64,000 nucleotides of DNA from Streptomyces albus subsp. albus (GTDB lineage Bacteria > Actinomycetota > Actinomycetes > Streptomycetales > Streptomycetaceae). The position numbers were made by a program, and so were the translations under genes. The notes beneath the pieces are model-generated. The model saw only the letters and a program-made list of their open reading frames with translations. It searched no databases and was not told where the DNA came from. Below, one piece after another: positions 8,621-17,416 of the stretch (the stretch's first letter is position 1; every line of letters begins with the position of its first letter). The DNA lies in assembly GCF_000725885.1 (NCBI RefSeq), contig NZ_JODR01000004.1, forward strand, positions 186,001 through 250,000, given 5' to 3'.

Positions 8621-8655
8621 TCAAACGAGTCACCCCTACCGTGGAGAGAAATCCA

Positions 8656-9921
8656 GTGAACGCGACCAATGACTCCGTGGTCGTCACCGGTATCGGCGCA
8701 ACCACACCGCTGGGTGGCGACAGCGCATCGACCTGGGAAGGCCTCGTCGCGGGACGCTCCGGTGTCGCGGCCCTCGAGGAGGAGTGGGCCGAGGGCCTGC
8801 CGGTGCGGATCGCGGCCAGGGCTGCCGTCGAGCCCGGGGAGCGCATCCCCCGCCCCCAGGCCCGCAAGCTGGACCGCTCGGCGCAGTTCGCGCTGATCGC
8901 GGCCCGGGAGGCGTGGGCCGACGCGGGCTTCACCGCCCGCGCGGGTGAGGACCCGACGGTGGACCCGGACCGGCTGGGCACCGTGGTGGCGTCCGGCATC
9001 GGCGGGGTCACCACCCTGCTGGACCAGTACGACGTGCTCCGGGAGAAGGGCGTCCGCCGGGTCTCGCCGCACACGGTGCCGATGCTGATGCCCAACGGCC
9101 CCTCCGCCAACGTCGGGCTGGAGGTCAACGCGCGGGCCGGTGTGCACACCCCGGTCAGCGCTTGCGCCTCGGGCTCGGAGGCCGTCGGCTACGCGATCGA
9201 GATGATCCGCACCGGCCGGGCCGACATCGTGGTCGCGGGCGGCACCGAGGCGGCCATACACCCGCTGCCGGTCGCCGCGTTCGCCAACATGATGGCGATG
9301 TCCAAGAGCAACGACGACCCGCAGGGTGCCTCCCGCCCCTTCGACGTGGACCGCAACGGGTTCGTGCTGGGCGAGGGCGCCGGGGTGATCGTCCTGGAAT
9401 CCGCCGAGCACGCCCGCCGCCGCGGCGCCCGCGTCTACGCCGAGGCGGTCGGCCAGGGCATCTCGGCCGACAGCCACGACATCGTGCAGCCGGAGCCCTC
9501 GGGCAACGGCATCGCGCACGCGCTGCAGAACCTCATCGCCCGGACCGATCTGGACCCGGCCGAGATCATGCACATCAACGCGCACGCGACCTCGACGCCG
9601 CAGGGCGACCTGGCCGAGCTGAAGGCGCTGCGCAAGGTGTTCGGCGACGAGATGGACCACATGGGCATCTCGGCGACCAAGTCGATGACCGGTCACCTGC
9701 TGGGCGGCGCGGGTGGTGTCGAGACGGTGGCGACGCTGCTGGCGCTGCACCACCGCACGGCCCCGCCGACCATCAACATCAAGACGCTGGACCCGGAGGC
9801 CGACGGCGACATCGTGCGGGACGCCGCGCGCGCGCTGCCGGCCGAGGGCCGGATCGCCGCGCTGAACAACTCCTTCGGCTTCGGCGGCCACAACGTGGTG
9901 CTGGCCTTCCGCACCGTCTGA
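8656..9921 (+). CDS. fabF: beta-ketoacyl-ACP synthase II FabF
   Basis: A 421-residue elongating ketosynthase. The active-site Cys170 lies in SACASGSEA, His310 in NAHATSTPQGD, and the second catalytic His in KSMTGHLLG near residue 345; the C-terminal NNSFGFGGHN completes the family pattern. It extends acyl-ACP by condensation with malonyl-ACP. The GTG at 8656 is chosen over the GTG at 8641 because GGAGAG (8643-8648) is correctly spaced for the later start. Last gene of the fas operon, followed by a strong hairpin. Confidence 0.97.
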   Translation: MNATNDSVVVTGIGATTPLGGDSASTWEGLVAGRSGVAALEEEWAEGLPVRIAARAAVEPGERIPRPQARKLDRSAQFALIAAREAWADAGFTARAGEDPTVDPDRLGTVVASGIGGVTTLLDQYDVLREKGVRRVSPHTVPMLMPNGPSANVGLEVNARAGVHTPVSACASGSEAVGYAIEMIRTGRADIVVAGGTEAAIHPLPVAAFANMMAMSKSNDDPQGASRPFDVDRNGFVLGEGAGVIVLESAEHARRRGARVYAEAVGQGISADSHDIVQPEPSGNGIAHALQNLIARTDLDPAEIMHINAHATSTPQGDLAELKALRKVFGDEMDHMGISATKSMTGHLLGGAGGVETVATLLALHHRTAPPTINIKTLDPEADGDIVRDAARALPAEGRIAALNNSFGFGGHNVVLAFRTV

Positions 9922-9938
9922 GCCCAGCCACGTCCACC

Positions 9939-9976
9939 GGTGAGGGGCGGTCTCCCATGGGGGGCCGCCCCTCACC
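9939..9976 (+). terminator. hairpin ending the fab operon
   Basis: GGTGAGGGGCGG and CCGCCCCTCACC form perfect 12-base arms around a 14-base loop, starting 18 bases after the fabF stop and ending 11 bases before the convergent gene's stop. Typical T-less Streptomyces terminator, probably working on both strands. Confidence 0.75.
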
Positions 9977-9986
9977 CGTGTGCGGG

Positions 9987-10901
9987 TCAGGCCGAGCCGC
10001 GGGCGTCTCCCCTGCCGTAGTCGGAGGCGGCGAACGCCGCGTAGAAGGAGGCCGCCGCGTCGTCGCCGCCGTGGCCCTGCGCCTCTGCCCGCCGCAGCCG
10101 TTCGGCCACGGCCGGCATGGCGTCCAGCCGCACTCCCGCCGTCCGGGCGGCCCGGCAGATCAGATCGGCGTCCTTGCGGGCCACGGCCAGCGGGACGGCC
10201 GCCTCCCAGGCGCCCTCCAGGACCAGCCGGGCCTTCGTCTGGAGACAGGTCGCGTCCAGCGGCCCGCCGGCGACGGCGCCGAGGAACGTGCCCGGGTCCA
10301 CCCCCAGCCCCTCGGCGAGGGCCAGCGTCTCGGCCGTGCCGTTGAGGAGGGTGAGCATCCAGTGGTCCGCCACCAGCTTCAGCCGGCCCGCGGCGCCCGG
10401 CTCCTCCCCCAGCCAGCGGGTGGCGCCGAGGGCGTCGAGGACGGGGGCGACCCGTTCGCGGACCGCGCCGGGCCCCGCGGCCAGCATCGTCAACTCCCCT
10501 CTTCCGGCGCGGATCCCGGTGGCCAGCACCGGCGTCTCCACCAGCCGCAGCCCGCGCTCCCCGGCGAAGTCCACGAGGGGGACGAGCCCTTCGGGGCCGA
10601 CCGTGCCGGCCTGGAGCCAGCAGGTGCCCTCGGCGAGACCGGGGGCGGCGGCGCGCATGACGTCCAAGGTGGCGGGGCCGTCGGACAGGACGGTCAGTAC
10701 GGTCCCGGCGCCGCGTACCGCCTCGTCGGGGGTGGCGGCGACGGCAACGCCGTGGCCGGCCAGCGGGCGGGCCCGCTGTGCGGTGCGGTTCCAGGCGCGT
10801 ACGGCCAGGCCGGCGGCGGACAGGGCGCGTGCCATCGCGGAGCCCAGGGTGCCGGTGCCGAGCACCGCGACCGGGAGGGCGTGCGGGGTTTCGTCGGGCA
10901 T
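9987..10901 (-). CDS. NAD(P)-dependent beta-hydroxyacid dehydrogenase family protein
   Basis: A 304-residue member of the 6-phosphogluconate / 3-hydroxyisobutyrate dehydrogenase family. The N-terminal Rossmann motif is VAVLGTGTLGSAMARAL, with WNRT after the second strand, where Arg favours NADP. The helical C-terminal domain carries KLVADHWML (catalytic Lys about residue 170) and VARKDADL, the usual KDL-type motif. These enzymes oxidise 3-hydroxy acids or reduce the matching semialdehydes; imine reductases share the fold and cannot be excluded. It is convergent with fabF and has no operon partner, so the substrate is unknown. Confidence 0.85.
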   Translation of the reverse strand: MPDETPHALPVAVLGTGTLGSAMARALSAAGLAVRAWNRTAQRARPLAGHGVAVAATPDEAVRGAGTVLTVLSDGPATLDVMRAAAPGLAEGTCWLQAGTVGPEGLVPLVDFAGERGLRLVETPVLATGIRAGRGELTMLAAGPGAVRERVAPVLDALGATRWLGEEPGAAGRLKLVADHWMLTLLNGTAETLALAEGLGVDPGTFLGAVAGGPLDATCLQTKARLVLEGAWEAAVPLAVARKDADLICRAARTAGVRLDAMPAVAERLRRAEAQGHGGDDAAASFYAAFAASDYGRGDARGSA

Positions 10902-10974
10902 GCGGGAACGGTAGGGGCCGGGGCGCTGTGCGGGACGGGCGGCGCGCTGGGGTCGGGGGGCTCGGCCGCCCCGC

Positions 10975-11469
10975 TCAGACCACTTGGTGGAGCCAGCGGA
11001 CGGGTGCGCCCTCCCCGGCGTAGCGGAACGGCTCCAGTTCGTCGTCCCACGGCTTGCCCAGCAGCTTGGCGATCTCGGCCTCCAGCTCGCTCTCGCCCCG
11101 CCCGGCGCGGGCGACGGCGGCCCGCAGCCGGTCCTCGGGGATGAGGATGTCGCCGTGCATCCCGGTGACCGCGTGGAAGATGCCCAGATCCGGTGTCGAG
11201 CTGTAGCGTTCGCCCTCGGCCGTGGCGCACGGTTCGGCCGTCACCTCGAAGCGGAGCAGGTGCCAGCCGCGCAGTGCGGAGGCGAGCTTGGAGGCCGTGC
11301 CGGGATCGCCCTGCCAGGAGAACTCGGCACGCCAGGTGCCGGGCGAGGCGGGCTGTCTGATCCAGTCGAGATGGACGCGGGCGCCCAGCACGCCCGCGAC
11401 GGCCCATTCGACGTGCGGGCACAGGGCGCGGGGCGCCGAGTGGACGTACAGAACTCCACGTGTCGTCAC
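10975..11469 (-). CDS. DUF3145 domain protein
   Basis: A 164-residue protein matching the actinobacterial DUF3145 family in its whole length, beginning TTRGVLYVHSAPRALCPHVEW and ending with GEGAPVRWLHQVV. No catalytic motif, membrane segment or signal peptide is visible. GGAGG stands five bases ahead of the GTG start. It is monocistronic by spacing: 73 bases from the dehydrogenase start and over 300 bases of non-coding DNA upstream. Its conservation across Streptomyces suggests a housekeeping role, but the function is unknown. Confidence 0.88.
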   Translation of the reverse strand: MTTRGVLYVHSAPRALCPHVEWAVAGVLGARVHLDWIRQPASPGTWRAEFSWQGDPGTASKLASALRGWHLLRFEVTAEPCATAEGERYSSTPDLGIFHAVTGMHGDILIPEDRLRAAVARAGRGESELEAEIAKLLGKPWDDELEPFRYAGEGAPVRWLHQVV

Positions 11470-11774
11470 CGGGACCTCCAGTGCGCTCCGAGGGTCGCCA
11501 CCGGGCGGCCTCGATCACCTATCGGTCACGCGCCGGAAAAGCGCCTGACATTTTGCACCACCGGTCACTTCCCCACCAGCTCCCGAGGTTACGAATAGTA
11601 AACACCACCGCGCCCAATTCTCCCCGAAAGGGACAGGAAGTGACGCGAGGTAATATTTACCCGCCGCTGTGGCCGCGGTCGCTCCGGCTGCACCGGCCAC
11701 GGCACAAGCTACCGCGCGGCGGCGCACGGTGGGTGACGTACCGTCGGTAGGGCATCGGCGAAACAGGGGGTCGG
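11470..11774. other. intergenic region with two GTAA/TTAC dyads
   Basis: No convincing gene. The region holds divergent promoters for the DUF3145 gene and the SGNH hydrolase. Two AT-containing dyads stand out: GGTTAC-5-GTAAAC at about 11587-11603 and GGTAATATTTACC at 11649-11661. They may be sites for the same regulator. Confidence 0.5.
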
Positions 11775-12743
11775 ATGTCGCAGCGCAACGAGCCGGGGAA
11801 CGCGCGTCCCACCCGTCCCCGCTCTTCCCGCCCCGTACGCCCCCGCACCGCTGCCATCTGCGCTTTCGCTCTCGTCCTCGTCGCCGGACTGGTGCTGGCC
11901 GTCGCGTGCGGCGGCGGATCGGGCGGTGGCGACGGCTCGGGCGCGCAGCGCGCCGAATCCTCCGCACGCCCCCACGCCAAGCCCGCTCCCCGCCGGATCT
12001 GGGACCGCAGCCCCTCCTCGCTCGCCGCGGTGGGCGACTCCATCACGCGCGGGTTCGACGCCTGCTCGCTGCTGGCCGACTGCACCAAGGTCTCCTGGGC
12101 CACCGGAACGGCGGACGGCGTCAACAGCCTGGCCCGCCGTCTGCTGAGCGATCCGCGGGGCAGGAGCTGGAACTACGCGGTCAGCGGCGCCGTCATGGCC
12201 GACCTGCCGCAGCAGATGCGCCGGGCCGCCGCGCACAAGCCCGGCATGGTGACGGTCATGAGCGGCGCCAACGACGCCTGCCGGCCCACCGTCGCGACCA
12301 TGACCCCCGTCGCCGACTTCCGCGCCTCGTTCCGCGAGGCACTGCGCGTCCTGCGGGCCGAGGCGCCCAAGACTCAGGTGTACGTCTCCAGCGTGCCCAA
12401 CCTCGAACGGCTGTGGGAGCAGGGCAGGACCAACCCGATAGGACAGCGCGTGTGGGGGCTGGGCATCTGCCAGTCGATGCTCAAGAACCCGCAGTCGACG
12501 GCGCCGGCGGACCAGGAGCGCCGGCAGCGGGTACAGCAACGGGTCATCGCCTACAACACCGTGCTGAAGCAGGAGTGCGCCAAGGACCTGCGCTGCCGCT
12601 ACGACAACGGCGCGGTCTTCGACTACCGCTTCACCCCGCAGGAACTGAGCAACTGGGACTGGTTCCACCCCAGCCAGGCGGGTCAGCGCAGTCTGGCGGA
12701 ACTGGCCTACGAGCAGATCACGCGCAAGCGCCCCGCCGGATAG
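11775..12743 (+). CDS. secreted SGNH/GDSL hydrolase
   Basis: A 322-residue exported SGNH-family esterase. An N-terminal arginine-rich stretch and a hydrophobic segment (AICAFALVLVAGLVLAVACG, residues 26-45) form a signal or anchor; the Cys after LAVA is a weak lipobox candidate. A Gly/Ser-rich linker follows. Catalytic blocks are AVGDSITRG (block I Ser), SGANDAC (block III Gly-Asn) and WFHPSQAGQ (block V His with Asp context). Such enzymes hydrolyse lipids, esters or acetylated polysaccharides outside the cell. AGGGGG precedes the ATG. It is a single gene; the downstream space to ohr is very GC-rich and hairpin-prone. Confidence 0.9.
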   Translation: MSQRNEPGNARPTRPRSSRPVRPRTAAICAFALVLVAGLVLAVACGGGSGGGDGSGAQRAESSARPHAKPAPRRIWDRSPSSLAAVGDSITRGFDACSLLADCTKVSWATGTADGVNSLARRLLSDPRGRSWNYAVSGAVMADLPQQMRRAAAHKPGMVTVMSGANDACRPTVATMTPVADFRASFREALRVLRAEAPKTQVYVSSVPNLERLWEQGRTNPIGQRVWGLGICQSMLKNPQSTAPADQERRQRVQQRVIAYNTVLKQECAKDLRCRYDNGAVFDYRFTPQELSNWDWFHPSQAGQRSLAELAYEQITRKRPAG

Positions 12744-12850
12744 CACCGGCGGGGCGCCCGCTGGCCGTCGGCCGCCCTGCGCCCTGCGGGCCCGGGGCGC
12801 CGCCCACGCTGCGGCGGCCCCAGCCGCCCGGGCCGGGGCCGGGCCGGGCG

Positions 12851-13282
12851 TCAGGCGACGACGTGGAGCGTGACCTCGATGTTGCCGCGGGTGGCGTTGG
12901 AGTACGGGCACACCTGGTGCGCCTTCTCCAGCAGGTCCTTGGCCGTGGCCTCGTCCACGTTCGGGATCCGGGCCTTGAGGGCGACGGTCAGACCGAAACC
13001 GCCCTCGGGGGTGTTGCCGATGCCGACCTCGGCGGTGACGGTCGAGCCGGAGATGTCGGCGCCTTCCTTGCGGGCCACGACACCCAGGGCGCCCTGGAAG
13101 CAGGCGCTGTAGCCCGCCGCGAAGAGCTGCTCCGGGTTGGTGCCCGCGCCGCTGCCGCCCATGGCCTTGGGCGGGTTGACGACGACGTCCAGCTGGCCGT
13201 CGTCGCTGGCGACGCGACCGTCCCGGCCGTTCTCCGCGGTGGCGACGGCGGTGTACTTGACGTCGATCGGCTGGATTGCCAT
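12851..13282 (-). CDS. ohr: organic hydroperoxide resistance protein Ohr
   Basis: A 143-residue OsmC/Ohr peroxidase that reduces organic hydroperoxides using two cysteines. Cys61 (SACFQGAL) and Cys125 (VCPYSNATRGN) are both present in the Ohr-type contexts, separating it from OsmC. AGGAGG lies six bases from the ATG at 13282, fixing the start. In many actinomycetes ohr is controlled by a MarR-family OhrR. A MarR gene lies 1.3 kb away at 14554 but is separated by another gene, so a link is not shown here. Confidence 0.93.
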   Translation of the reverse strand: MAIQPIDVKYTAVATAENGRDGRVASDDGQLDVVVNPPKAMGGSGAGTNPEQLFAAGYSACFQGALGVVARKEGADISGSTVTAEVGIGNTPEGGFGLTVALKARIPNVDEATAKDLLEKAHQVCPYSNATRGNIEVTLHVVA

Positions 13283-13417
13283 GTATGTCCTCCTGTTGAT
13301 GGCACGACCGGGGAACTCGCGCCCGCGTTCCGCCGGTGCGATCACCAGCGTATGCGCTTCACCCGTCCGGCGGACCAGTGCGCCCGCCCGGACCGGGCGG
13401 AAGCGGGGCTCACGTGG

Positions 13418-14461
13418 TCACTCGCCCAGGGTGACGATCATCTTGCCGACGTTCTCACCGCGCAGCATGCCCAAGAAGGCGTCCAGGGTGTTCTCGACGC
13501 CCTCCACGACCGTCTCGCGGTACTTCAGCTCGCCGGAGCGCACCCAGGCGGAGACCTCCTCGACGAACTGCGGCTGGAGGTCCTGGTGGTCGGCCACCAG
13601 CAGGCCCTCCATGCGGAAGCGCTTGGCGATGATCTGCGACAGATTGCGCGGCGCCGGGGTGGGCTCGGTGGCGTTGTACTGCGAGATCATCCCGCACACG
13701 GCGATGCGGCCGTGCAGGTTCATGGCACCGATGGCGGCTTCCAGGTGGTCCCCGCCGACGTTGTCGAAGTAGACGTCGATGCCGTCGGGCGCCGCCTCCT
13801 TGAGCTGCTCGCGGACCGGGCCCTTCTTGTAGTTGAAGGCCGCGTCGAAGCCGTACTCGTCCAGCAGCAGCTGCACCTTCTCGTCCGAGCCGGCCGAACC
13901 GATGACCCGGGAGGCGCCCTTGAGCTTGGCGATCTGGCCGACCTCGCTGCCGACCGCGCCGGCCGCGCCGGAGACGAAGACGGCGTCGCCCGGCTTGAAG
14001 GCGGCCACCCGCACCAGACCCGCGTAGGCGGTCAGCCCCGGCATGCCCAGCACGCCCAGGTAGGTGCTCAGCGGCGCCGCCTGTGCGTCCACCTTGGTGA
14101 CCCGGCCGGCCGGCAGCGTGGCGTACTCGCGCCAGCCGTGGTCGTGGAGCACGTGGTCACCGGGTGCGATGCCGTCCGCGCGGGAGGCGAGGACGACACC
14201 GACGGCACCGCCGTACATCGGCTCGTTCAGCTTGTAGGGCGCGACGTAGGACTTCGCCTCGCTCATCCTGCCGCGCATGTACGGGTCGACGGACAGGTGG
14301 ATGTTCCGCACCAGGATCTGGCCGTCGGCGGGCTCCTCGACGCTCTCCTCGCGCAGCGCGAAGTTGTCGGGCTCCGGCCAGCCCTTGGGGCGGGCCGTCA
14401 GGTGCCAGGCCCGGCTGGTCCGCGGGATCTGGGTCTCACCGGAGTGGGGGGATGCGGTCAC
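13418..14461 (-). CDS. NADP-dependent oxidoreductase (PTGR/CurA-like MDR)
   Basis: A 347-residue medium-chain reductase of the zinc-free leukotriene B4 12-hydroxydehydrogenase / CurA-like group, which reduces alkenal or enone double bonds with NADPH. The N-terminus WHLTARPKGWPEPDNFAL and VDPYMRGRM are group signatures; the dinucleotide motif SGAAGAVGSEVGQIAK is near residue 155, followed by FDNVGGDHLEAA. GGAGG precedes the GTG at 14461. It is divergent from a MarR regulator across 92 bases containing a perfect palindrome, so repression relieved by an electrophile or phenolic signal is plausible. Confidence 0.9.
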   Translation of the reverse strand: MTASPHSGETQIPRTSRAWHLTARPKGWPEPDNFALREESVEEPADGQILVRNIHLSVDPYMRGRMSEAKSYVAPYKLNEPMYGGAVGVVLASRADGIAPGDHVLHDHGWREYATLPAGRVTKVDAQAAPLSTYLGVLGMPGLTAYAGLVRVAAFKPGDAVFVSGAAGAVGSEVGQIAKLKGASRVIGSAGSDEKVQLLLDEYGFDAAFNYKKGPVREQLKEAAPDGIDVYFDNVGGDHLEAAIGAMNLHGRIAVCGMISQYNATEPTPAPRNLSQIIAKRFRMEGLLVADHQDLQPQFVEEVSAWVRSGELKYRETVVEGVENTLDAFLGMLRGENVGKMIVTLGE

Positions 14462-14478
14462 GTGGCGTCCTCCAGAAA

Positions 14479-14499
14479 TTGTTTCATGTGCTGAAACAA
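14479..14499. promoter_or_regulatory. palindromic operator between oxidoreductase and MarR genes
   Basis: TTGTTTCA, five bases, TGAAACAA is a perfect 8-base inverted repeat of MarR-operator size. A smaller dyad TGAA-TAT-TTCA at 14509-14519 repeats the TGAA/TTCA half-sites. Both sit between the divergent starts at 14461 and 14554. Confidence 0.75.
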
Positions 14500-14553
14500 C
14501 CATGCTTCTGAATATTTCACTGTGTCAAGCACTTCCGGGCTAGGCTGGTCCGT

Positions 14554-15024
14554 ATGGCAGCAGACCCGCGTACCCCGGACGCGCTCACCGTCGAGGTGGC
14601 CGAGCTGATCGGCACGGTGGTGGCGCGCTACCACGAGGAGTACGAACTGGCCGCCGCCGAACACGCGCTGACCGGCGCCCAGGCCCGGGTGCTCGCCCTG
14701 CTGGCCCGCGAACCCACCCCCATGCGGCAACTCGCCCGGCAGCTGAAATGTGAGCCGTCGAACATGACCGGCATGGTCGACCGGCTGGAGGCGCGCGGAC
14801 TGGTCGAGCGCAGACCCGACCCCGCCGACCGCCGCGTCAAGGTCGCCGCCGCCACCGACGAGGGAGAGGCCGTCGCCGCCAGACTGCGCCGCGAACTGAA
14901 ATTCGCCGGCGCCCCCCTCCAGGGCCTCACCCCCGCCGAACGCAGACTCCTGCGCGACCTCCTGCGCCGCATGCTGGGCGAGCCCGAGGAGAGCGGGGAA
15001 GAGCCCCGCCCGCCCCGCCCCTGA
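14554..15024 (+). CDS. MarR family transcriptional regulator
   Basis: A 156-residue MarR-type winged-helix protein. The recognition region MRQLARQLKCEPSNMTGMVDRLEARGLVERR lies at about residues 57-90, followed by the wing DPADRRVKVAA. A single Cys in the recognition helix region (LKCEPS) is not in the OhrR sensing position. A TAGGCT hexamer 10 to 15 bases ahead of the ATG suggests a very short leader. It probably represses itself and the divergent NADP-dependent oxidoreductase through the palindrome at 14479-14499. Confidence 0.92.
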   Translation: MAADPRTPDALTVEVAELIGTVVARYHEEYELAAAEHALTGAQARVLALLAREPTPMRQLARQLKCEPSNMTGMVDRLEARGLVERRPDPADRRVKVAAATDEGEAVAARLRRELKFAGAPLQGLTPAERRLLRDLLRRMLGEPEESGEEPRPPRP

Positions 15025-15158
15025 GACGCGGACCCGGCGGCCCCCGGCACATGACGGGCCCGCACGGCCCCTCGCGGCCCGCCCGCGTGCGGTGAGCACC
15101 CCTCGCGGCCCGCCCCGCGCGATGGGCACCCACGGGCCCGGCCGCATCCGTGGCGGCC

Positions 15159-16193
15159 CTACGCCGTCTTGCGGGGACGGGAGGGCTTCTTCGCGGAGGT
15201 CTTCTTGGCAGCCGTCTTCTTGGCGGCCGTCTTCTTGGGTGCCGCGGCCTTGGACGCCGCCTTGCCGCCGGTGGACTTGCCCGCCGTCTTCTTCGCCTCC
15301 GGCTTCTTCGCCGCCTTCTTGGACGCGGCCCGCTTCGCCGGGGCCTTCCCGCCCGCCCGGCGCTCCGCCAGCTCGTGGACGGTGGCCTCCCCCTCCTCGC
15401 CCGCCGCGCGCCCGCTCCTGGCCTCCTGCACGCTGCGCTCCAGCACGGCCATCAGGTCGACCAGCTTGCCGCCGCCCTCCTCGCCCCTGCGGCGCAGCTC
15501 CTCGGGGGCGGGCTCCGCACCCTCGGCCTTCGCCCGGACGAGTGCCTCCAGCGCCTCCCGGTACTCGTCGTGCAGCTCGCTCCAGTCGAGTTCGCCCAGG
15601 GTGTCCATCAGGGTGTCGGCCAGATCCAGCTCCGCGTCCCGGACGGCCACCTCGCCCTCGGGGGCGACCCCGCTGACCGCGCGGATCTCGTCCGGCCACA
15701 GCATGGTGTGCAGTGCCAGCGCGTCCTCGTACACGCGCAGCATGCCCAGGCTCTCCCGCGCCCGCAGGGCCAGCTTGGCGACGGCCACCTTGCCGGACCT
15801 CTTCAGCGCCTCGCGCAGCAGCACGTACGGCTTGTCAGCCCGTTTGCCGTCGGCGGCCAGGTAGTAGGAACGGTCGAGCTGGATCGGGTCGATCTCCTCG
15901 GCCGGTACGAAACCGAGGATCTCCACGGTCTTGGCGGTGGGCAGCGGCAGAGCCGCCATGTCGTCGTCGGTGAGGAGGATCGTGCGGCCCTCCTCCGTCT
16001 CGAAGCCGCGGCCGATCTCCTCGCGCGGGACCTCCTCCTCGTCCAGCTCGCACACCTTGCGGTAGCGAATCCGGCCCCCGTCGGCCGTGTGCACCTGGTG
16101 GAAGGAGACGCTGTGGTTCTCGGTGGCGGCCACCACCTTGATCGGGATCGAGACCAGCCCGAAGGAAATGGTCCCTTTCCAGATTGAACGCAT
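15159..16193 (-). CDS. ku: Ku, DNA end-joining protein
   Basis: A 344-residue bacterial Ku. The core beta-barrel region (residues 1-260) begins IWKGTISFGLVSIPIKVV, the standard start. The C-terminus from about residue 285 is a lysine/alanine-rich tail (KKAAKKPEAKKTAGK and similar repeats) that in other Ku proteins binds DNA and recruits ligase. Ku rings encircle broken ends in non-homologous end joining. It is divergent, only 30 bases apart, from a LigD-type polymerase at 16224, an arrangement that points to joint use and a shared control region. Confidence 0.96.
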   Translation of the reverse strand: MRSIWKGTISFGLVSIPIKVVAATENHSVSFHQVHTADGGRIRYRKVCELDEEEVPREEIGRGFETEEGRTILLTDDDMAALPLPTAKTVEILGFVPAEEIDPIQLDRSYYLAADGKRADKPYVLLREALKRSGKVAVAKLALRARESLGMLRVYEDALALHTMLWPDEIRAVSGVAPEGEVAVRDAELDLADTLMDTLGELDWSELHDEYREALEALVRAKAEGAEPAPEELRRRGEEGGGKLVDLMAVLERSVQEARSGRAAGEEGEATVHELAERRAGGKAPAKRAASKKAAKKPEAKKTAGKSTGGKAASKAAAPKKTAAKKTAAKKTSAKKPSRPRKTA

Positions 16194-16198
16194 ACTTT

Positions 16199-16214
16199 GT
16201 CCCTTCTATGGGAC
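16199..16214. promoter_or_regulatory. dyad in the ku/ligD-polymerase intergenic space
   Basis: GTCCC, six bases, GGGAC. The dyad fills half of the 30-base space between the divergent ku and polymerase start codons, so a bound protein would affect both genes. Confidence 0.45.
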
Positions 16215-16223
16215 TCTCAGGTT

Positions 16224-17210
16224 ATGCCGCACACGGAGATCGGGGGCCACCGTCTGTCCCTCAGCAACCTCGACAAGGTGCTCTATCCGGCGACGGGCTT
16301 CACCAAGGGGGAGGCCATCCACTACTACGCCTCCGTCGCCGACGCCGTCCTGCCCCACCTCGACAGACGCCCCCTCTCCTTCCTGCGCTACCCGGACGGC
16401 GTGGAGGGCGAGAAGTTCTTCACCAAGCACGTGCCGCCGGGCACACCCAGCTGGGTGACGACGCGCAAGATCAGCGTCGTCAGCAAGGAGCCGCTGCACC
16501 AGGTCCTCATCCAGGACGAGGCCACCTTGGTGTGGGCCGCCAATCTGGCCGCGCTGGAACTGCACACCCCGCAGTGGCAGGCCGACCACCAGGCCAAGGC
16601 GGACCGGCTGGTCTTCGACCTCGACCCCGGAGAGGGCGCCGACATCCTGGACTGCCGCACCATCGCCGACTGGCTCCGCGAACGCGCCGCCGAGGACGGC
16701 ATCACGGTGCTCCCGAAGACCTCCGGCTCCAAGGGGCTGCACCTGGTGGCCCCCATCGAGCGCACACCGTCCGACAAGGTGTCCGCGTACGCGAAGAAGC
16801 TCGCGCAGGAGGCGGAGGCCGACATGCCCGACCAGGCCGTCAGCAAGATGGCCAAGGTGCTGCGCGGCGGCAAGGTCTTCGTCGACTGGTCGCAGAACAA
16901 CCAGGCCAAGACGACGGCCGCGCCCTACACCCTGCGCGCCAAGGAACACCCCACGGTCTCCACCCCCGTCACATGGGACGAGCTGGCCGCGGCCAGGAAA
17001 CCGCGCGATCTGGTCTTCCACGCGGCGGACCTGCCGGCACGCCTGGAGGAGCACGGCGACCTGCTCGCGCCGCTCCTCGCGGACGACGGCAAGGGCCGGC
17101 GGACCAGCGGCGGCACGGGAGCGGCCGGCAAACGCGGGAAGAGCGGCGACGGGAAGAGCAAGGGGAAGGGGACCGGGCGAAGCGCGACCAGGGGCCGCAT
17201 CCCGGAGTAG
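16224..17210 (+). CDS. LigD-type primase-polymerase (NHEJ polymerase domain)
   Basis: A 328-residue stand-alone polymerase domain of the LigD family, an archaeo-eukaryotic primase relative that fills gaps at broken ends. The metal site appears as VFDLDPGEG, with the SGSKGLHLVAPI segment and FVDWSQNNQAKTTAAPYTLRA as further family motifs. The C-terminus (from about residue 285) is basic and glycine/lysine-rich. No ligase or phosphoesterase domain is attached, so the ligase must be supplied elsewhere. The ATG at 16224 begins MPHTEIGGH as in relatives; a TTG at 16197 would add nine residues. It is divergent from ku. Confidence 0.92.
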   Translation: MPHTEIGGHRLSLSNLDKVLYPATGFTKGEAIHYYASVADAVLPHLDRRPLSFLRYPDGVEGEKFFTKHVPPGTPSWVTTRKISVVSKEPLHQVLIQDEATLVWAANLAALELHTPQWQADHQAKADRLVFDLDPGEGADILDCRTIADWLRERAAEDGITVLPKTSGSKGLHLVAPIERTPSDKVSAYAKKLAQEAEADMPDQAVSKMAKVLRGGKVFVDWSQNNQAKTTAAPYTLRAKEHPTVSTPVTWDELAAARKPRDLVFHAADLPARLEEHGDLLAPLLADDGKGRRTSGGTGAAGKRGKSGDGKSKGKGTGRSATRGRIPE

Positions 17211-17416
17211 TGGCCGCAGGCCGGGTGCCTGGCGGTACGGCCCGGGCCCCCGCCCTGCTCCGTGACGGCACTCACACCGCCCGTCACTCAGACTGTCCGC
17301 GCCGGTCCCCTGCCGGAAGCCGCAGGCCTCCCGGCCACGGAGGTGCCGGCCGTACCGCCGGCACCGCCCGGCCGCCGGGACGGGCGGGCCGCGCCCCGGC
17401 GGCGCTCGGCGCGGAC

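Noticed and set aside
11460..11750. A 96-codon plus-strand frame in the DUF3145-SGNH intergenic region
   Set aside because: It is basic low-complexity sequence overlapping the DUF3145 start region, with no ribosome site or protein-like pattern.
11775..11930. Calling the SGNH hydrolase a lipoprotein
   Set aside because: The Cys after LAVA lies in a poor lipobox (Ala at -3) and the upstream charged region is long; a signal peptide or anchor is equally likely.
15068..15115. A 17-base direct repeat (CCCCTCGCGGCCCGCCC) between marR and ku
   Set aside because: The sequence is GC-rich and near-simple; two copies 31 bases apart between convergent gene ends are not distinctive enough to report as a finding.
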